Of a stretch of DNA of 64,000 nt, positions 21,457 through 33,900 are shown one piece after another; positions within the stretch are counted from its first letter, which is position 1, and each line of letters opens with the position of its first letter. The notes under the pieces were generated by a model. That model did no database searches and was not told where the DNA came from. It saw only the letters and a list, made by a program, of their open reading frames with translations. The translations under genes and the position numbers were made by a program. Origin of the DNA: Plazaster borealis (lineage: Eukaryota > Echinodermata > Asteroidea > Forcipulatida > Labidiasteridae); contig CM037467.1 of assembly GCA_021014325.1 (NCBI GenBank), forward strand, positions 11,794,773-11,858,772. Direction: 5' to 3'.

Positions 21457-21848
21457 TTAAAGGCAAAGTATATATACCTTTGGTTTTTGGAACCGTTTGA
21501 TTGTTTATTCCTAATATAGATGTATAAAATAAAAATTAACCTGTGAAAATTTGATTTCAAAAGGTGGTAACTGTTTTGAGATATTGCCGAAAAACTTGAG
21601 CGGTTATGTCCACGCAGGAAGAATAATCCGTATTTGGAATACTCATCTGAGAAACGTTTCTGGCATGAAACGTTTCTCAGATCTAAATGTTTTTGAATCC
21701 TTCTCTCTATAAAACCACATTCCTTTTAAAGGGAATCGCTTCTCAAATTGCACTACATTTATCAACCGCTGCAGTGCTCCATACCAAGTAAGTTATTGTG
21801 GTCATTGATTTTTGGAGTAATTACCAAAGGTATATACCCTCCCTTTAA
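21457..21848. mobile_element. MITE family B, inverted copy
   Basis: It is bounded by TTAA, with terminal AAAGGCAAAGTATATACCTTTGG and its partner ending CCCTTTAA. The central GAGAAACGTTTCTGGCATGAAACG palindrome is shared with the other copies. Confidence 0.85.
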
Positions 21849-21958
21849 TATGCGATGGGGTTATTGTTATAGGTACCGTTCTACATTGTAGATGTAGAAC
21901 TGAAGATCGAATGAGGTCCGAGTTACACATTAGACCGGTCTTACTCGCACCATAGAGC

Positions 21959-22076
21959 AAGGGTCACACGAGGCAACTTACAGGCGAGCAGTTCCAGGCA
22001 ATCTTCAATAAGGAAATTCATTCAAATGTCAGTGTTCTCATAGTTTTCCTGGCGATACCGGTAAGGTGAGTTACAG
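21959..22076. repeat. Dispersed repeat, copy 1
   Basis: It is about 95% identical by eye to 26345-26462, sharing CACACGAGGCAA and GGCGAGCAGTTCCAGGCAAT. It is probably a transposon-derived fragment of unknown type. Confidence 0.75.
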
Positions 22077-22695
22077 CTATAGAAGAATGTCTCCTGTGCT
22101 GCCAAAGTGTTCCTTTTGCATGCAGTGCAGTTGGCTGCCTCCAAGATGCCTGTACAAATTGCCCTGATTTTTGGCGGGCTCGCGCGCTAGTAATTAGTCG
22201 TGTCGTAAAAAGTTAGTCAATTGTCATGTAAAAAATACTTCCTGGTCACGTCTTATTTATATGCGACGATGCACATTTGGTCATTTTGACGTTGAGTAAA
22301 TTAGTCCGTCATTCAAAGTAGCCTTTTAGCTATTTTTTCTTTCAGTGAATTACACGATTCGTATTGCATCGACTATAAGTTGTCATTCCCCTAAACAAAA
22401 TCGGATATTTACTAATATTACTCTCATTACTATATTTATCTTCGCTCTGTCTGACGACTTTTTAACAATGATTGACCAAACAAAATTTTCAGTCTAATCC
22501 CGAGGAATATCACAACCTTACGAAATTTCATCAAAGCTGCTCAAGCAGCAAAAGCAGCAAATGACGCTAAACAGTTTTCTGCCAAAAAGTAAAAATGAGC
22601 AGGGTACCCGTCACAGATTGTACACTTTGTAATGATATTTTTGCTGGTAATCTTATTCTTGTAGTTATTCTTGGTTGTGCTTATCTCTTTTGTGC
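22077..22695. other. Intergenic with a partial family F fragment
   Basis: Only a short piece near 22560-22690 (AAAATGAGCAGGGTACCCGTCACAG and the following TTTGTGCTTA) resembles family F. The rest is unassigned AT-rich sequence. Confidence 0.4.
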
Positions 22696-23055
22696 TTAAA
22701 GGCAGTGGACACTAATGGTGATTATTCAAAATAATTATTGGCATAAAACCTTACTTGGTAACGAGTAATGGGGAGCTGTTGATAGTATAAAACATTGTGA
22801 GAAACGGCTTCCTCTGAAGTAACGTATTTCGAGAAAGAAGTAATTTTCCACGAATGTGATTTCGATCTCGAAATCAAGCATCTGAAAGCACACAACTTTG
22901 TGTGACAAGGGTGTTTTTTCTTGCATTATTATCTCGCAACTTCGATGACCAATTGAGCTCAAGTTTTCACAGGTTTTTTATTTTGTGCATATGTTGAGAT
23001 ACACCAAGTGAGAAGACTGGTCGTTGACAAGTACCAATAGTGTCCAGTGTCTTAA
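22696..23055. mobile_element. MITE family A, divergent subfamily copy
   Basis: It is TTAA-bounded, with termini AAAGGCAGTGGACACTAATGG and a 3' ACCAATAGTGTCCAGTGTCTT. The body shares the TACTTGGTAACGAG and TGTTGATAGTATAAAACATT blocks. Confidence 0.85.
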
Positions 23056-23114
23056 GCAGCTCAATGAAATTGAGCCACGTTAGTTGACGTACAACAGTAA
23101 TATGATTTAGGCCT

Positions 23115-23321
23115 ACACTGCAAAAACTTGGGTGTTAAATTCACACCGTGGGTGTTGTCACATAGATACCAAAAAAGAATCAAAATTTACACCATAGGGT
23201 GTTAGAATAACACTAATTTCTGCAAAAAAACAATTATATTTATGTTAATTTGTTTTTTTCTCCTCGGTATCTATGACAACACCCATAGTGTCAATTTTAA
23301 CACCCCAGTTTTTGCAGTGTA
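23115..23321. mobile_element. MITE family D copy
   Basis: The termini TACACTGCAAAAACTTGGGTG and CCCCAGTTTTTGCAGTGTA are inverted repeats around a TAACACC-rich core. Confidence 0.85.
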
Positions 23322-24639
23322 CATCAAAATGGAAAATCTTTTCGATTTCAACCAATTTAATTCTGAGGCAACACACACACAATATAAATATACATTCTGA
23401 CCGAATGCTATGAAACAGTATTTGAACCATTGGATATGATTTGCTGTGGTGTAAAATGGCATCTAGTTACGATTAACCTATCATCATTGGTGTTAGACGA
23501 ATGGAAAGAGAAAATATTCAGCTTCAAGAAGCCGGGTATCCATAAAACTGCGCTACGCAGTACACGAGTTATACGGTAATTCAAGTTGCGTGAACCATGA
23601 CAATTTGTAGGTTTTTGTAACTAACTGCTTAAAAGACTTGAGACGGAAAGTCAACTTGTTTAAATACAAAAAGGCAACTTGTTCCCTAACTACAAATAAC
23701 TTATAACAGTTATACATTAAAGGGATTAAACAAAATGTCTTTATAAAAGTGTATGATCTAGAGAATGTGCTCGTAGCGAACTCGACATACTTCTTATTTC
23801 AGACGACACTTTCCAAGTGTAAAATTAAATTCGTGCGTAAACTGCCTACGGCTCTGAAAAATATCGAACAACGCAATTGAGCGTTGATAGTTCGGTTCTT
23901 ACCGAGAAAAGGTCAGCAATTCGATTGTTTTTTACCTCTAAGGTATTGTTGAAGAACGAAGACAACCTTCGCTACTGTATTCACCAGAAAGACATTTGGA
24001 ATGATGTCTGTGACACACGGATGGAGACAAAACATCCATCGGGTTGGGAGAGCGTTATGTTAAATAGCCGTTGACTTGCCGTTAGTTTGGGATGATAATT
24101 AATGCGTGTTATTGACACCATCGGATAGTTCCGGCTGTGCTTTTGGTGACACAAACACCAGTCATTGAAACATCTGCCATAGTATTCAATCCATATTCAC
24201 CCCTGTTGTGCTAAACAGAATTAAGATACAAAAATCCATAATATTTCTCTTGTTGTTAATGTGAAAACGACCTTGAATTCTGAGCGAAGACAAAAAGACA
24301 AATTTAAATAGCGTGATTTTTATAGAATACGTGCATCCCCCCATCCGTTCTTTCCCCCCAATATCCGGCAGCATTCGCGTCAATAACAACTTGAAATGCG
24401 CGCCCCTGGTGACTGTCAATGAAATCCACAGTAAGGAGTTTGCAATGTATTATAGGTGTTTTTTTTTTGCATCAGCACTTGTACACAATTTCTTACAAGA
24501 CATTATAAAACACCGTAAAGTTCACTTAACGCTTTATAGTATTATCCCAAGTAATTCCATTAACACTGTAATTCATTTCCGATCAAACGCAAAGTACAGA
24601 GTACGGAGCTCCAGAAGTGCCATACCATTTTAATCTTCG
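23322..24639. other. Intergenic, no recognised feature
   Basis: Short open frames on both strands have no family signature. No repeat families seen elsewhere in the window occur here. Confidence 0.45.
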
Positions 24640-24975
24640 GCGTTTGACGACTTACTGAAACTTTAGAAGAGTCGATTTAACGTGATAATTTGTGTCGTGG
24701 ACGACTAACTGAAACTTAATAAGTCGACTTATTGTGATTATTTATATCATGGGACGACATACTGAAACATTAGAAGAGTCGACTTAACGTGATAATTTAT
24801 ATCATGGGACGACTTGCTGAAACTTTATAGGAGTCGACTAAACCATCTTAGTTTGAGAAAAATGTCTTGGTGAGATAAGTTATCACGGTAAGTCGTCGTC
24901 TAAGTTTCAGTAAGTCGACTTGGTGACATAAAGTATTATCAGAACAACTCGACTTACTCCATACAAGAAGTCGAA
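24640..24975. repeat. Tandem repeat of about 65 bp units with an inverted end
   Basis: Around four units carry GAAACTTTAGAAGAGTCGA, GTGATAATTTATATCATGGG and ACGACTTACTG. Near 24890-24935 the same motifs appear inverted (AAGTCGTCGTCTAAGTTTCAG), so the array could fold back on itself. Confidence 0.8.
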
Positions 24976-25048
24976 TTCTGAAGGGAAAAAAAAGAAGAAG
25001 AAGTAAACTATCAAATTATTTGCAAGAGTTCTCTTTCTTACTTTCTAA

Positions 25049-25445
25049 TGGCGTGTCATGGCCGAGCAGATAAGAGCACCGGACTCAAGCTATGGTGTTT
25101 CTGATCAGCACTTGGTGTCCTTAAGCAAGACACTTAACCATTTTGACTGCGTCCTTCGGATGGGACGTAAAGCCGTAGGTCCCGTGTGTTGTATTAATGT
25201 ATGAAAAGAACCCAGTGCACTTAATATCGTAAAGGGGTTCGCCCCGGTGTTACTGGTTTGGTTGGCTGCATGTTGCGCCACAGCACCTTGTAAACCACAT
25301 TCATGCTATGTAAAGGAAAAAGGTCTCATACTTCAAAACGTCAGCTCCACATATACCTTGCAGGAAAAATACTGAATGTTGGAGCGCCATGATTGTCACT
25401 GAGTAACGGATTTAAGCGCTATATAAGAAGCCACTGTTATTATAT
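25049..25445 (+). mobile_element. tRNA-derived SINE, long copy
   Basis: An A-box-like TGGCCGAGCAGATAAGAGCACCGG head is followed by GTGTCCTTAAGCAAGACACTTAACCA, GGATGGGACGTAAAGCCG and GGGGTTCGCCCCGGTG. Its body matches 28083-28370. Confidence 0.8.
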
Positions 25446-25894
25446 AACGTGTGTAAATGGTAAACGGCACGGGGCTTTAGACGCCAGGGCCGCCAGCATA
25501 TTAAGCGAATATTATTGTTTTACGAACACAACGCGTGTGTCCTTCGAACTCCAGAGGCCCCGGGGGCCCATTAGCGTTTGATATGAACACATCTTTGAAT
25601 CGGAATGCATCTCAAAATTAATTAGGTATTCATTAATATAATTGGTTTCTCGTGGTGATTGAGCACTTGGGGGATCTCGTTGGTTTCCATGACAACATAA
25701 TGTCAGTATTTTTCAATAACATCACAGTTCCTTATGGTCTATGCTACGTGTAAGAGCAAAATGTGTTGTGGTTCGTGATTCGTTTTTTAAAAGATCCGCC
25801 AGCTTAGGTTTGTACGCATACTGGTTCCTTTTCTTTCTGGGCTAAAAGTTATCACAGACAGACGAGAAACGTATTATTCAATTTGATATAATAT

Positions 25895-26187
25895 AGGCCT
25901 GTCTCAACCTCGTCCCCATGGTGTGTCGAGCAGTACGAGGTTGACCGCTCTCTCACCCTGGCATTGGATCATTTGCATATCCAAAATTTTTGGATACGTA
26001 TGCAAATTAGAATAGTCTGGCTGTGAACATGGTGAATGCTGAATGAGTACAACTTAACATGTTTACGTTAGACTTTTGTACACCAGTCGTGGTCCAATCA
26101 GGGTCCAAGTGAGGAGTTTCCCTCCCAGGGTTTACTATTGTAAACATGGTTGGAAATAAAGTAAACTATGGGGACGAGGTTGGGCCT
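25895..26187. mobile_element. MITE-like element with AACCTCGTCCCCAT termini
   Basis: AACCTCGTCCCCAT at about 25907 and ATGGGGACGAGGTT at about 26168 are exact inverted repeats, about 290 bp apart overall. No copies are seen elsewhere in the window. Confidence 0.6.
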
Positions 26188-26344
26188 GTCTGGTTTTCAA
26201 TGAAGGTCCATTCCTTGGGGCCGAATTCACAAAGAGCTGAGATTGATCTAAAGCTCTTAATGATTAAAAAGCAAAAATGTGATGTCACAAAACAAATCAC
26301 TATGGTGATACTTCCTTATGAATCTTACTGCTTTGTCAAGGAGC

Positions 26345-26462
26345 AAGGATCACACGAGGCAATTTACAGGCGAGCAGTTCCAGGCAATCTTCAATAAGGA
26401 AATTCATTCAAATTTCAGTGTTCTCGTAGTTTTCCTGGCGATATCGGTCAGGTGAGTTACAG
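26345..26462. repeat. Dispersed repeat, copy 2
   Basis: Counterpart of 21959-22076, in the same orientation. Confidence 0.75.
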
Positions 26463-26994
26463 TTAGAGGAATGGACCCCACAAAGTTTTTCTTTCGTTCA
26501 ACTTGGACCCCACACGGGGAATTTTTCAGAAAGGGAATAGAGCAACAATGAACCCCATGAACCGTAAGGTTGACTGGTTTCGTAGCACATGTCAGCAAAA
26601 AGAGAAGGCTGTGAGATGTGCCCAATCCTGGCCAAACATTAATTTGAAGAGTAGATGATGGACTCCAAAGAAGAAGCAGAAGCGGTTCTAGTAACGTGTG
26701 TAATGTGCACGTGTACCACCTCGACATGGCGTGCTATAAAATAGTGACGTCATCTGAGAAGGGTCTTTTGGAATCAAAGTGACGCGTAGAGTATGCATGT
26801 ATTGATCGCGTATTTTGTAAACAATCATGCGCGCTTGTTAAGCTAAACACTGTCTCACTAAGTAGGGTACTGCACTGCCTATGGGTCCATCCTATGCCAT
26901 TAAAGCTGTCATGAATCTTCATGGCGTAGCCTATTACTTTCAGTAACTGTTGACGCTGTGATTAAAAAAAACCTCCCGGTTTTTCCATTTCCAG
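26463..26994. other. Intergenic or intronic sequence before the first coding exon of the urea transporter
   Basis: No repeat or exon is recognised. It ends in a good polypyrimidine tract and CCAG at 26991-26994, so the first coding exon is probably spliced to an upstream untranslated exon. Confidence 0.45.
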
Positions 26995-27045
26995 GACTCT
27001 ATAAGTGCTGAAGATTCAACAAGAGCTGAGAATTAACCTGTGTGG

Positions 27046-30000
27046 ATGGAAACAGAACTTGGTAGCGGTGAAACGACTGAGGCGAAGAACACCATGGCCC
27101 GCCTCGTCGGCTTCACGGCTTATTTTACGGGGACCGTGGAGCCCCTGGAACGGTGGGTCGCGACGAAGCCGTTCCCGCTGCGATTCCTGAACGCGTGCTG
27201 CCGAGCGTTCGGCCAGCCCATCTTCTTGAACAACCCAATCAGCGGGGTCATCGTCATGATATCTTTGTTCGTCCAGAACCCCTGGCAGGCATTGTGTGGT
27301 GTCTTAGGACTCGTAGTGGCCCAGCTGACTGCCATTGCGATGAGACAACCGAGAGGGGGCGTGGATAGCGGTGGGGTGGCGTTTCAGGGCCTGCTGACGG
27401 GGCTGGTCATACCGGCGTTGACCGGTCTGCTCGACTGGCAGGCCATACTCCTGCTGCCGGTCATCGTATTCTCTATATTCAGGTTGGTGTGTTTGTATTA
27501 TTTTGTGCTCGTTTGTTTGATTTGTTTTTTTTTGTCGTTCGTTGGTTCGCTCTTTTGGCAGGGGGGGGGGGGCGGGTAGCCCAGGTTAGAATCCTCCGTT
27601 GCATACAAGTGCAATGCAACTGACACTGACGTCCTACCACCGGGGCAAGGGGACCGGGGGGGGGTCATGGGAATAGTCCTTCACCAGACAACCCCTTGCA
27701 TGCCTTGCCATCGTTGAGGGCTGAGGTCAAACAATAATAATGTTTTATTCAGGCATATCACAATACATACATAAAATATACACACTTTGAAGAAAAACAA
27801 AATTATACCCCTCCCAACGTCAGCTAAAAATGCAAATAAACGAAGAAATTTACGATACAAATTTACGAAAAGAAGAAGGGGGAAAAAAAACCACACACAC
27901 AAAGAACACACAAATTTGACAAACAAAAAACCCAGGGACAACAGACAAAATAATAGATAAGCTGCCTATAGGAGAAAGACAAAAGTGAAATAAAGTACTA
28001 TCACCAAAGGGGTGTGTCACTCCGAGCGTAGTGTACAAGGGAGGTGTGTCCGAGAGGTGTGTACAGTCATTTATAACCATCACCAGCCAGAGCGTTTAAG
28101 ACCACCGAACTAAGCACTGGTGTTTCTGATCAGCAGAGTGTGGGTTTGAGACCCGGTCTTGACACTTGTGTCCTTAAGCAAGACACTTAACCATTATTGC
28201 TTCGGCCTGTGGATGGGACGTAAAGCTGTACGTGTGTTGCTTTATATAGAAACTATCAATGCACGTAAAAGACCCCAGTACACATTTATCGCTAAGGAGA
28301 AGGGGTTCGCCCCGGTGCGTTTATCAAATCAATCATGATTTGAAGGCTGCACTCAAAAGGAAGAAGAAGAAGGAGGTCTTTCTGTATCCGTTAGTGTAAA
28401 CGAACGTCAATGCCGCAATATAACCCATTTTACATCTAATTTTACCATCGAATCGCTCAGCAACAGTTTCCCCGGGCCTGCTCGGCAATATTCGTTAGTT
28501 AAAACGTACGTCATGTCGAGATATATTTACGGTTTACATCTAATTGCCTTTTTATTTTTATAAACAGTCAGCCCCAATCCAGCGCACTGCACCTGCCGCA
28601 CTCCATTGAATATCAATAACAAATAAATGTACAAATTTGACTTTAATTTAATCCAATTACGCGAATGGTGACCTCACCAAGCTTTTAGACTTAATTCAAT
28701 TCGCGAGAAACTCATCTGCCTGAATCTCAAATACTCAAATAGGCATTACTGTAAAAAAAAAAAAAAAAAAAAAAAACTATAAAAAAACCGATTGGAATTA
28801 TGGACTGCAATTTAAAATCTTGCTCACGGGGCTAAAGCACAAGCACATGATTAGCAGAAAAAACAATCCTTTGCTTTGCAAACGTACATTTGACTTTAAT
28901 TTAATCCAATTACGCGAATGGTGACCTTACAAAGCTTTTAGACTTAATTCAATTCGCGAGAAACTCATCTGTCTGAATCTCAAATACTCAAATAGGCATT
29001 ACTGTTATAAATAAAAAACTAAAAAAACTATAACAAAAAACGACTGGAATTGGATTGCAATTTGAAATCTTGCTCACTGGGCTAAAGGCAAAGCACAAGC
29101 AAATGATTAGCAGAGAAAACAATCCTTTGCTTAGAAATTATACAGTTTACCAGCCAAACATGTAAGGTTTAATGTTTGTGACTGATACCCTGTTTAATTT
29201 GCCTAGCGTAACAATTTGCTAAGCATCATTTTCTGCTCCGTGAAATTATAGGCTCATATTACAGATTACCTGCCTGGGGACCAGTCACGATGCCATTTTA
29301 ATACAGCATTGTGGCTGGTAACCCATGTCAGCTATTAAGAAAAGGTTCTTTATCCAGCAATCCTATTTTGGTCTCCCTGAAAATGAAAATGATGGCTGTT
29401 TGAAAGAGAAAACGTACTTCAAGACTGTTTACGGTGTACGGTATAAATTATTCATTATTAGTAAAATCAGGTACTTGGCTAGACCATGGGTCTTATATTT
29501 CTCTATGGTTAGACTACACTTAGATCCCTGTGCTACTGAATTAAGAGTCCGCAGGCTCCATTCAGGTGCCGCATATACTTGTCTTGAAAACCAAATCCGC
29601 ACTGCCTAATAAGCCGAGACAGTGTACTTACTTAAAGGCATGAACACGTTTGGTAAATGTGAAAGACCAGTGTTCTCACTTGGTATATCCCAACATATGC
29701 ATAAAATAACAAGCCTGTGAAAATTTAGGCTCAATTGGTCATCGAAGTTGCAAGAAAATGTTGAAAGAAAATACACCCTTGTTGTACAAATGTGTGTGCT
29801 TTCAGATAGGAATAAAAGGCTTCTTGCAAGAGGTCTTTTATTATTTTAGTGAGAAATTGCCTCTTTCTCAAAAACTACGTTACTTCAGAGGGAGTCGTTT
29901 CTCACAATGTTTTATACTATCAGCAGCTCTCTGTTGCTCGTTACCAAGTCAATTTTTATGTTAATATATATTTTGAGTAATTACCAAACGTGTACAGTGC

Positions 30001-30786
30001 CTTTAAGTGCCATATGGCGCACACACAGAAGCACTGTGCCAAAGGCCACGCACTACGCGACTACCGTTGCCTGGTTCACTCAATAATAAACAGTGACAAC
30101 AAGTAAGTCCCATCTCCTTAAAGGTGAAACACTCTTTTTCATATACAGCCTCGGTTTGGCCGCACGTAAACTTGTACGGAAGGAAAACCGATTGCGGGTT
30201 GCACGCACCACGTTTGGGACAACGAAACCCACACGAAGTTCCCGTTCATCAAAGAGTGATAGAACGGGAATTGTGTGCGCTTAAACATTGTTTGTTTGTT
30301 GGGAGTGGGGGTTTGTTGTTAGTTTGTTGTTCGTTTGTTGGGGTGTTTGTTTGTTTGCTTGGTTGTTGGTTTTTTTTGTTTTTTTTTTTTGGGGGGGGGT
30401 TTGCTTGCTTGTTTTTAATAGATATGGACTATAAGTCTCGCACGAAACTATAATTTTGTGGAACCTTACTTGTCCTTAAAAACCTTTTTAAAGGTTTCTT
30501 GTAAACCTTCAACAGGCAGAACAATATTAGATTTCTGCGTGCTAAAGCAACAGCTATCCTTATAACATCAAGAGAAAACGAGACGATCCATGGTTGGAGC
30601 AAATTTATCTTAATTTCTTTGCATTTCCTAATGGACTGTAATCGTATTACCGCTGCGGTTGTACCTAAATGCGCGTACTCGCGCTGCCTCAATTTAAAAT
30701 AAAGAAATAAAATATTATTTTGATATATTTTGGTAATGAAACCAAGGATTCCTTAGTGATTAAGTGATCTTAACAACAACAACAAT

Positions 30787-30841
<55 letters not shown>

Positions 30842-30844
30842 GGG

Positions 30845-30890
<46 letters not shown>

Positions 30891-30891
30891 A

Positions 30892-30931
<40 letters not shown>

Positions 30932-30964
30932 GGCAACAGCAACAGCAACAGCAACAACAACAGC

Positions 30965-30995
<31 letters not shown>

Positions 30996-33900
30996 TCAAC
31001 AACAAAGACACGACTTTACTTTGGAATATTCCAAGTTCGTTGGTTTCCAAAGATGGAGACCACTCATGCTTCTCGGAATAAATGGTACCCTGCAATCATG
31101 TGAGCTGTCAAATATAAACAATGTGGTCACCAACTTTGGGTTTTACAAATTGGCATGTAGAGTTTTGAAAATCATCGTCTGGGTTTTTGTTTTCACTGGG
31201 TAAATAATTGTGAATACTTTTGGTGGAACAAAGAAAAATTGACTAGAGCAGAAGTTGAACCTGTGACCTCTGGATTAACGTGCTGGCGGCGCTCTATACC
31301 AACTGAGCTATCTGAGTCCTAATGTTAGATATTTGTATGTAATCTTCTTCTTTTTCCTGGATCATTAAAATAGAGAACCTTTAACAAAAGATAGCACGGG
31401 AAGTTCTCGGTTTACCTTTGTCTACAAATCCATTTTGGCCTGTTTGATTTCACAATTTATGATTTTGAAATATTATTACCGCTCCTACAGTGACACTGTT
31501 GTCAGTGGGTGCAATAATATTGATACTTTTACTTCCATCTCCCGCCACAGCGTATTCCTCTCCAGTGCCCTCGGCAATCTCCTTGGTCAGTGGGGCTTAC
31601 CGGCCTTCAACCTACCCTTCAACGTTGCCACGTTTCTCTTCGTGGCTGCTTCTGGCCCCGCGCATCCGTACTTTCGCCCCGTACCACCGGGACCCCAAGA
31701 GGAGATGCTGACGGTGCCCAATGCTACAGATCAACCGATCAACTGGCTCATGGTTGGTAATTTTAACTTTATGTAAATATTACTGTTTGAGGCAGTGTGT
31801 GTAGAGTCTATGCAAGTCGCTCGCGCGTATTCGAACTTCCGGGACCAAGTTGGTTCCCTGGGACCAATTTGGTCCCCAACCATAATGACTTTTACGTGTG
31901 CGTGGTACATGTTTTACTACACGGGAAAGCGCGGCATAGATTGGTTCGATGTCACATGACGTCTTTACGTATTGGCGAATATGTCACTGAAAGCATAAAT
32001 CACGTCTCGCCAGAGACACAAATCCCCTTTACCCAACAACGATCTCTTCTTTCAATTTCCTTAGAGCGAACATTAGCGGACTGATTCACCGGAAGACGCA
32101 GGCTCGCTTTCCCCGTACTTTAATTACACCGGGGTTTTTCCACTCTTAATGAAGGGATATATTCAGGTTTTAGATGAATCAAAAAATGTCGAGCAATTTC
32201 TGTGGTTGACAAGAAAGAATGATTGGATTTTTGTTTTCCTCACACAAAAATATTTCCAATTTTTTCTTCATGAACGTACAATGCCGAAAACGCGTTTTTG
32301 TTGGAATTGTGGAGGTCGTAGTAAATTCAGTCATTTTACATTGGATGTTGTACAACCTCGCGTACGGAAACAAGAACAATGGCCACCACACAATGTACAA
32401 ATCCGCAGAATTGGTCTTGGTTTCTGTATGCGATTGTGATTCAAAGTACTCTGTGATTATAATTTCTTGTTTATCATAATATAATAAAGGGGGCAAACTA
32501 TGTTGCGTCGAGCCCATGCTGTATTAAATAGGGGAAAGACGACCGTACGACTGTTCAATATTTAATAGACGCAATCCTGCCATAAAGGGAAAGTATACCT
32601 TTGGTTTTTTGGAACCGTTTATTTATTTTTTATTCTATATATAAATGTAGATAATAAAACAATAAATCTAACCTGTGAAAAATTCATTTTAAAAGGTGGT
32701 CGCGTTCTGAGATATTGCCGAAATTCCGGAGCGGTTCCACGCAAGAAAGATAATCCGTAATTAGAATACACAATCTGAGAAACGTTTCTGACAGAAACGC
32801 TTCTCATATTCAATTTGTTGGACAAAAACTGATATCTTTTTCCATAACCACAAAAGGTATACGTTTCCCTTTAAAGCCACAAAGACCTACTTTTTAATCT
32901 CGTATAATCTCACAAAATCTCCCTGGTTTTGATGTAGCAGATTGCCTCATTATTAGATAAAAGGTCAATATTTGTTTTATTTTTGTCGTGTGTAACCATC
33001 ATTAATCAAGCATGACAATTAGATTTCAATGGTTAAATCTTCCTTTTTTCATTAAAGCAGAATAAATATTTACATGAGACCCGCTATGGAGAAGTTATTG
33101 ACCATGTAACTGTAGGCCAGCCCTACACAGTCCCAAAGGGTCAAACAAACATCGCAAAATATCTATCTGTGTTTACTATTCCGGTAATTTCAGCCCAAGA
33201 TTTTCGTGTCGAACCTACATGCATCATGTGCCTTCATTTTATCTGTAATGGGGGGGGGGTGTGAAATATTGACATAAAAATTTAATTAGTCTTAAAGGGG
33301 CACGTTGCCTTTGGATTTGGGCACTTTAGGCTATACAAAGCGTTTGTTTTGAAATGAATTTATGGTTGGAAAGATATTTTAAAAGTAGAATATAATCACT
33401 GAAATGGTGTGCTTTTTGTGTAATTTCATGACAGAATACAGTCCGCTATCAAAACCAAATTTTGGGCTCCAAAATGGCGGACAGTATGTTCCTCTGGTTA
33501 TATTATTTCACTGAGGCAAATGTATGTTTGTTTAATCACTACTAACTAATTATAACACACTGTGGGTGTTTTATGTGCACGAACAACTCTTAAAAAGGAT
33601 AAGGAGCAAGTTCCAAACAGCAACATTTGGAGAGATTTGAAGGCAGTGTGCCCCTTTAAAGTGAGGTGTGTTATAGTTTTTAAAGGTCAAGCAATTTACC
33701 CTAGCTGGAGAAAATTTAAATGTGACCGGGCGTCCGAATTAATGGCTGTTGGAACTGAACCGACTTGATCGAAGCTGAAACTTACTTCTTCAATCGTTGC
33801 AGCCATCCGTAGCCGGAGCCAAAGTTGCTGGACTTGGCTGCGACTTTGATTTTTAAAATAATCATACGATCCAGCCTCTCGCTACCATGGGCAGCGCGCC

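Noticed and set aside
30760..31095. Poly-Leu/Val and poly-Thr/Asn/Ser open frames
   Set aside because: Products of an AAC/AGC microsatellite.
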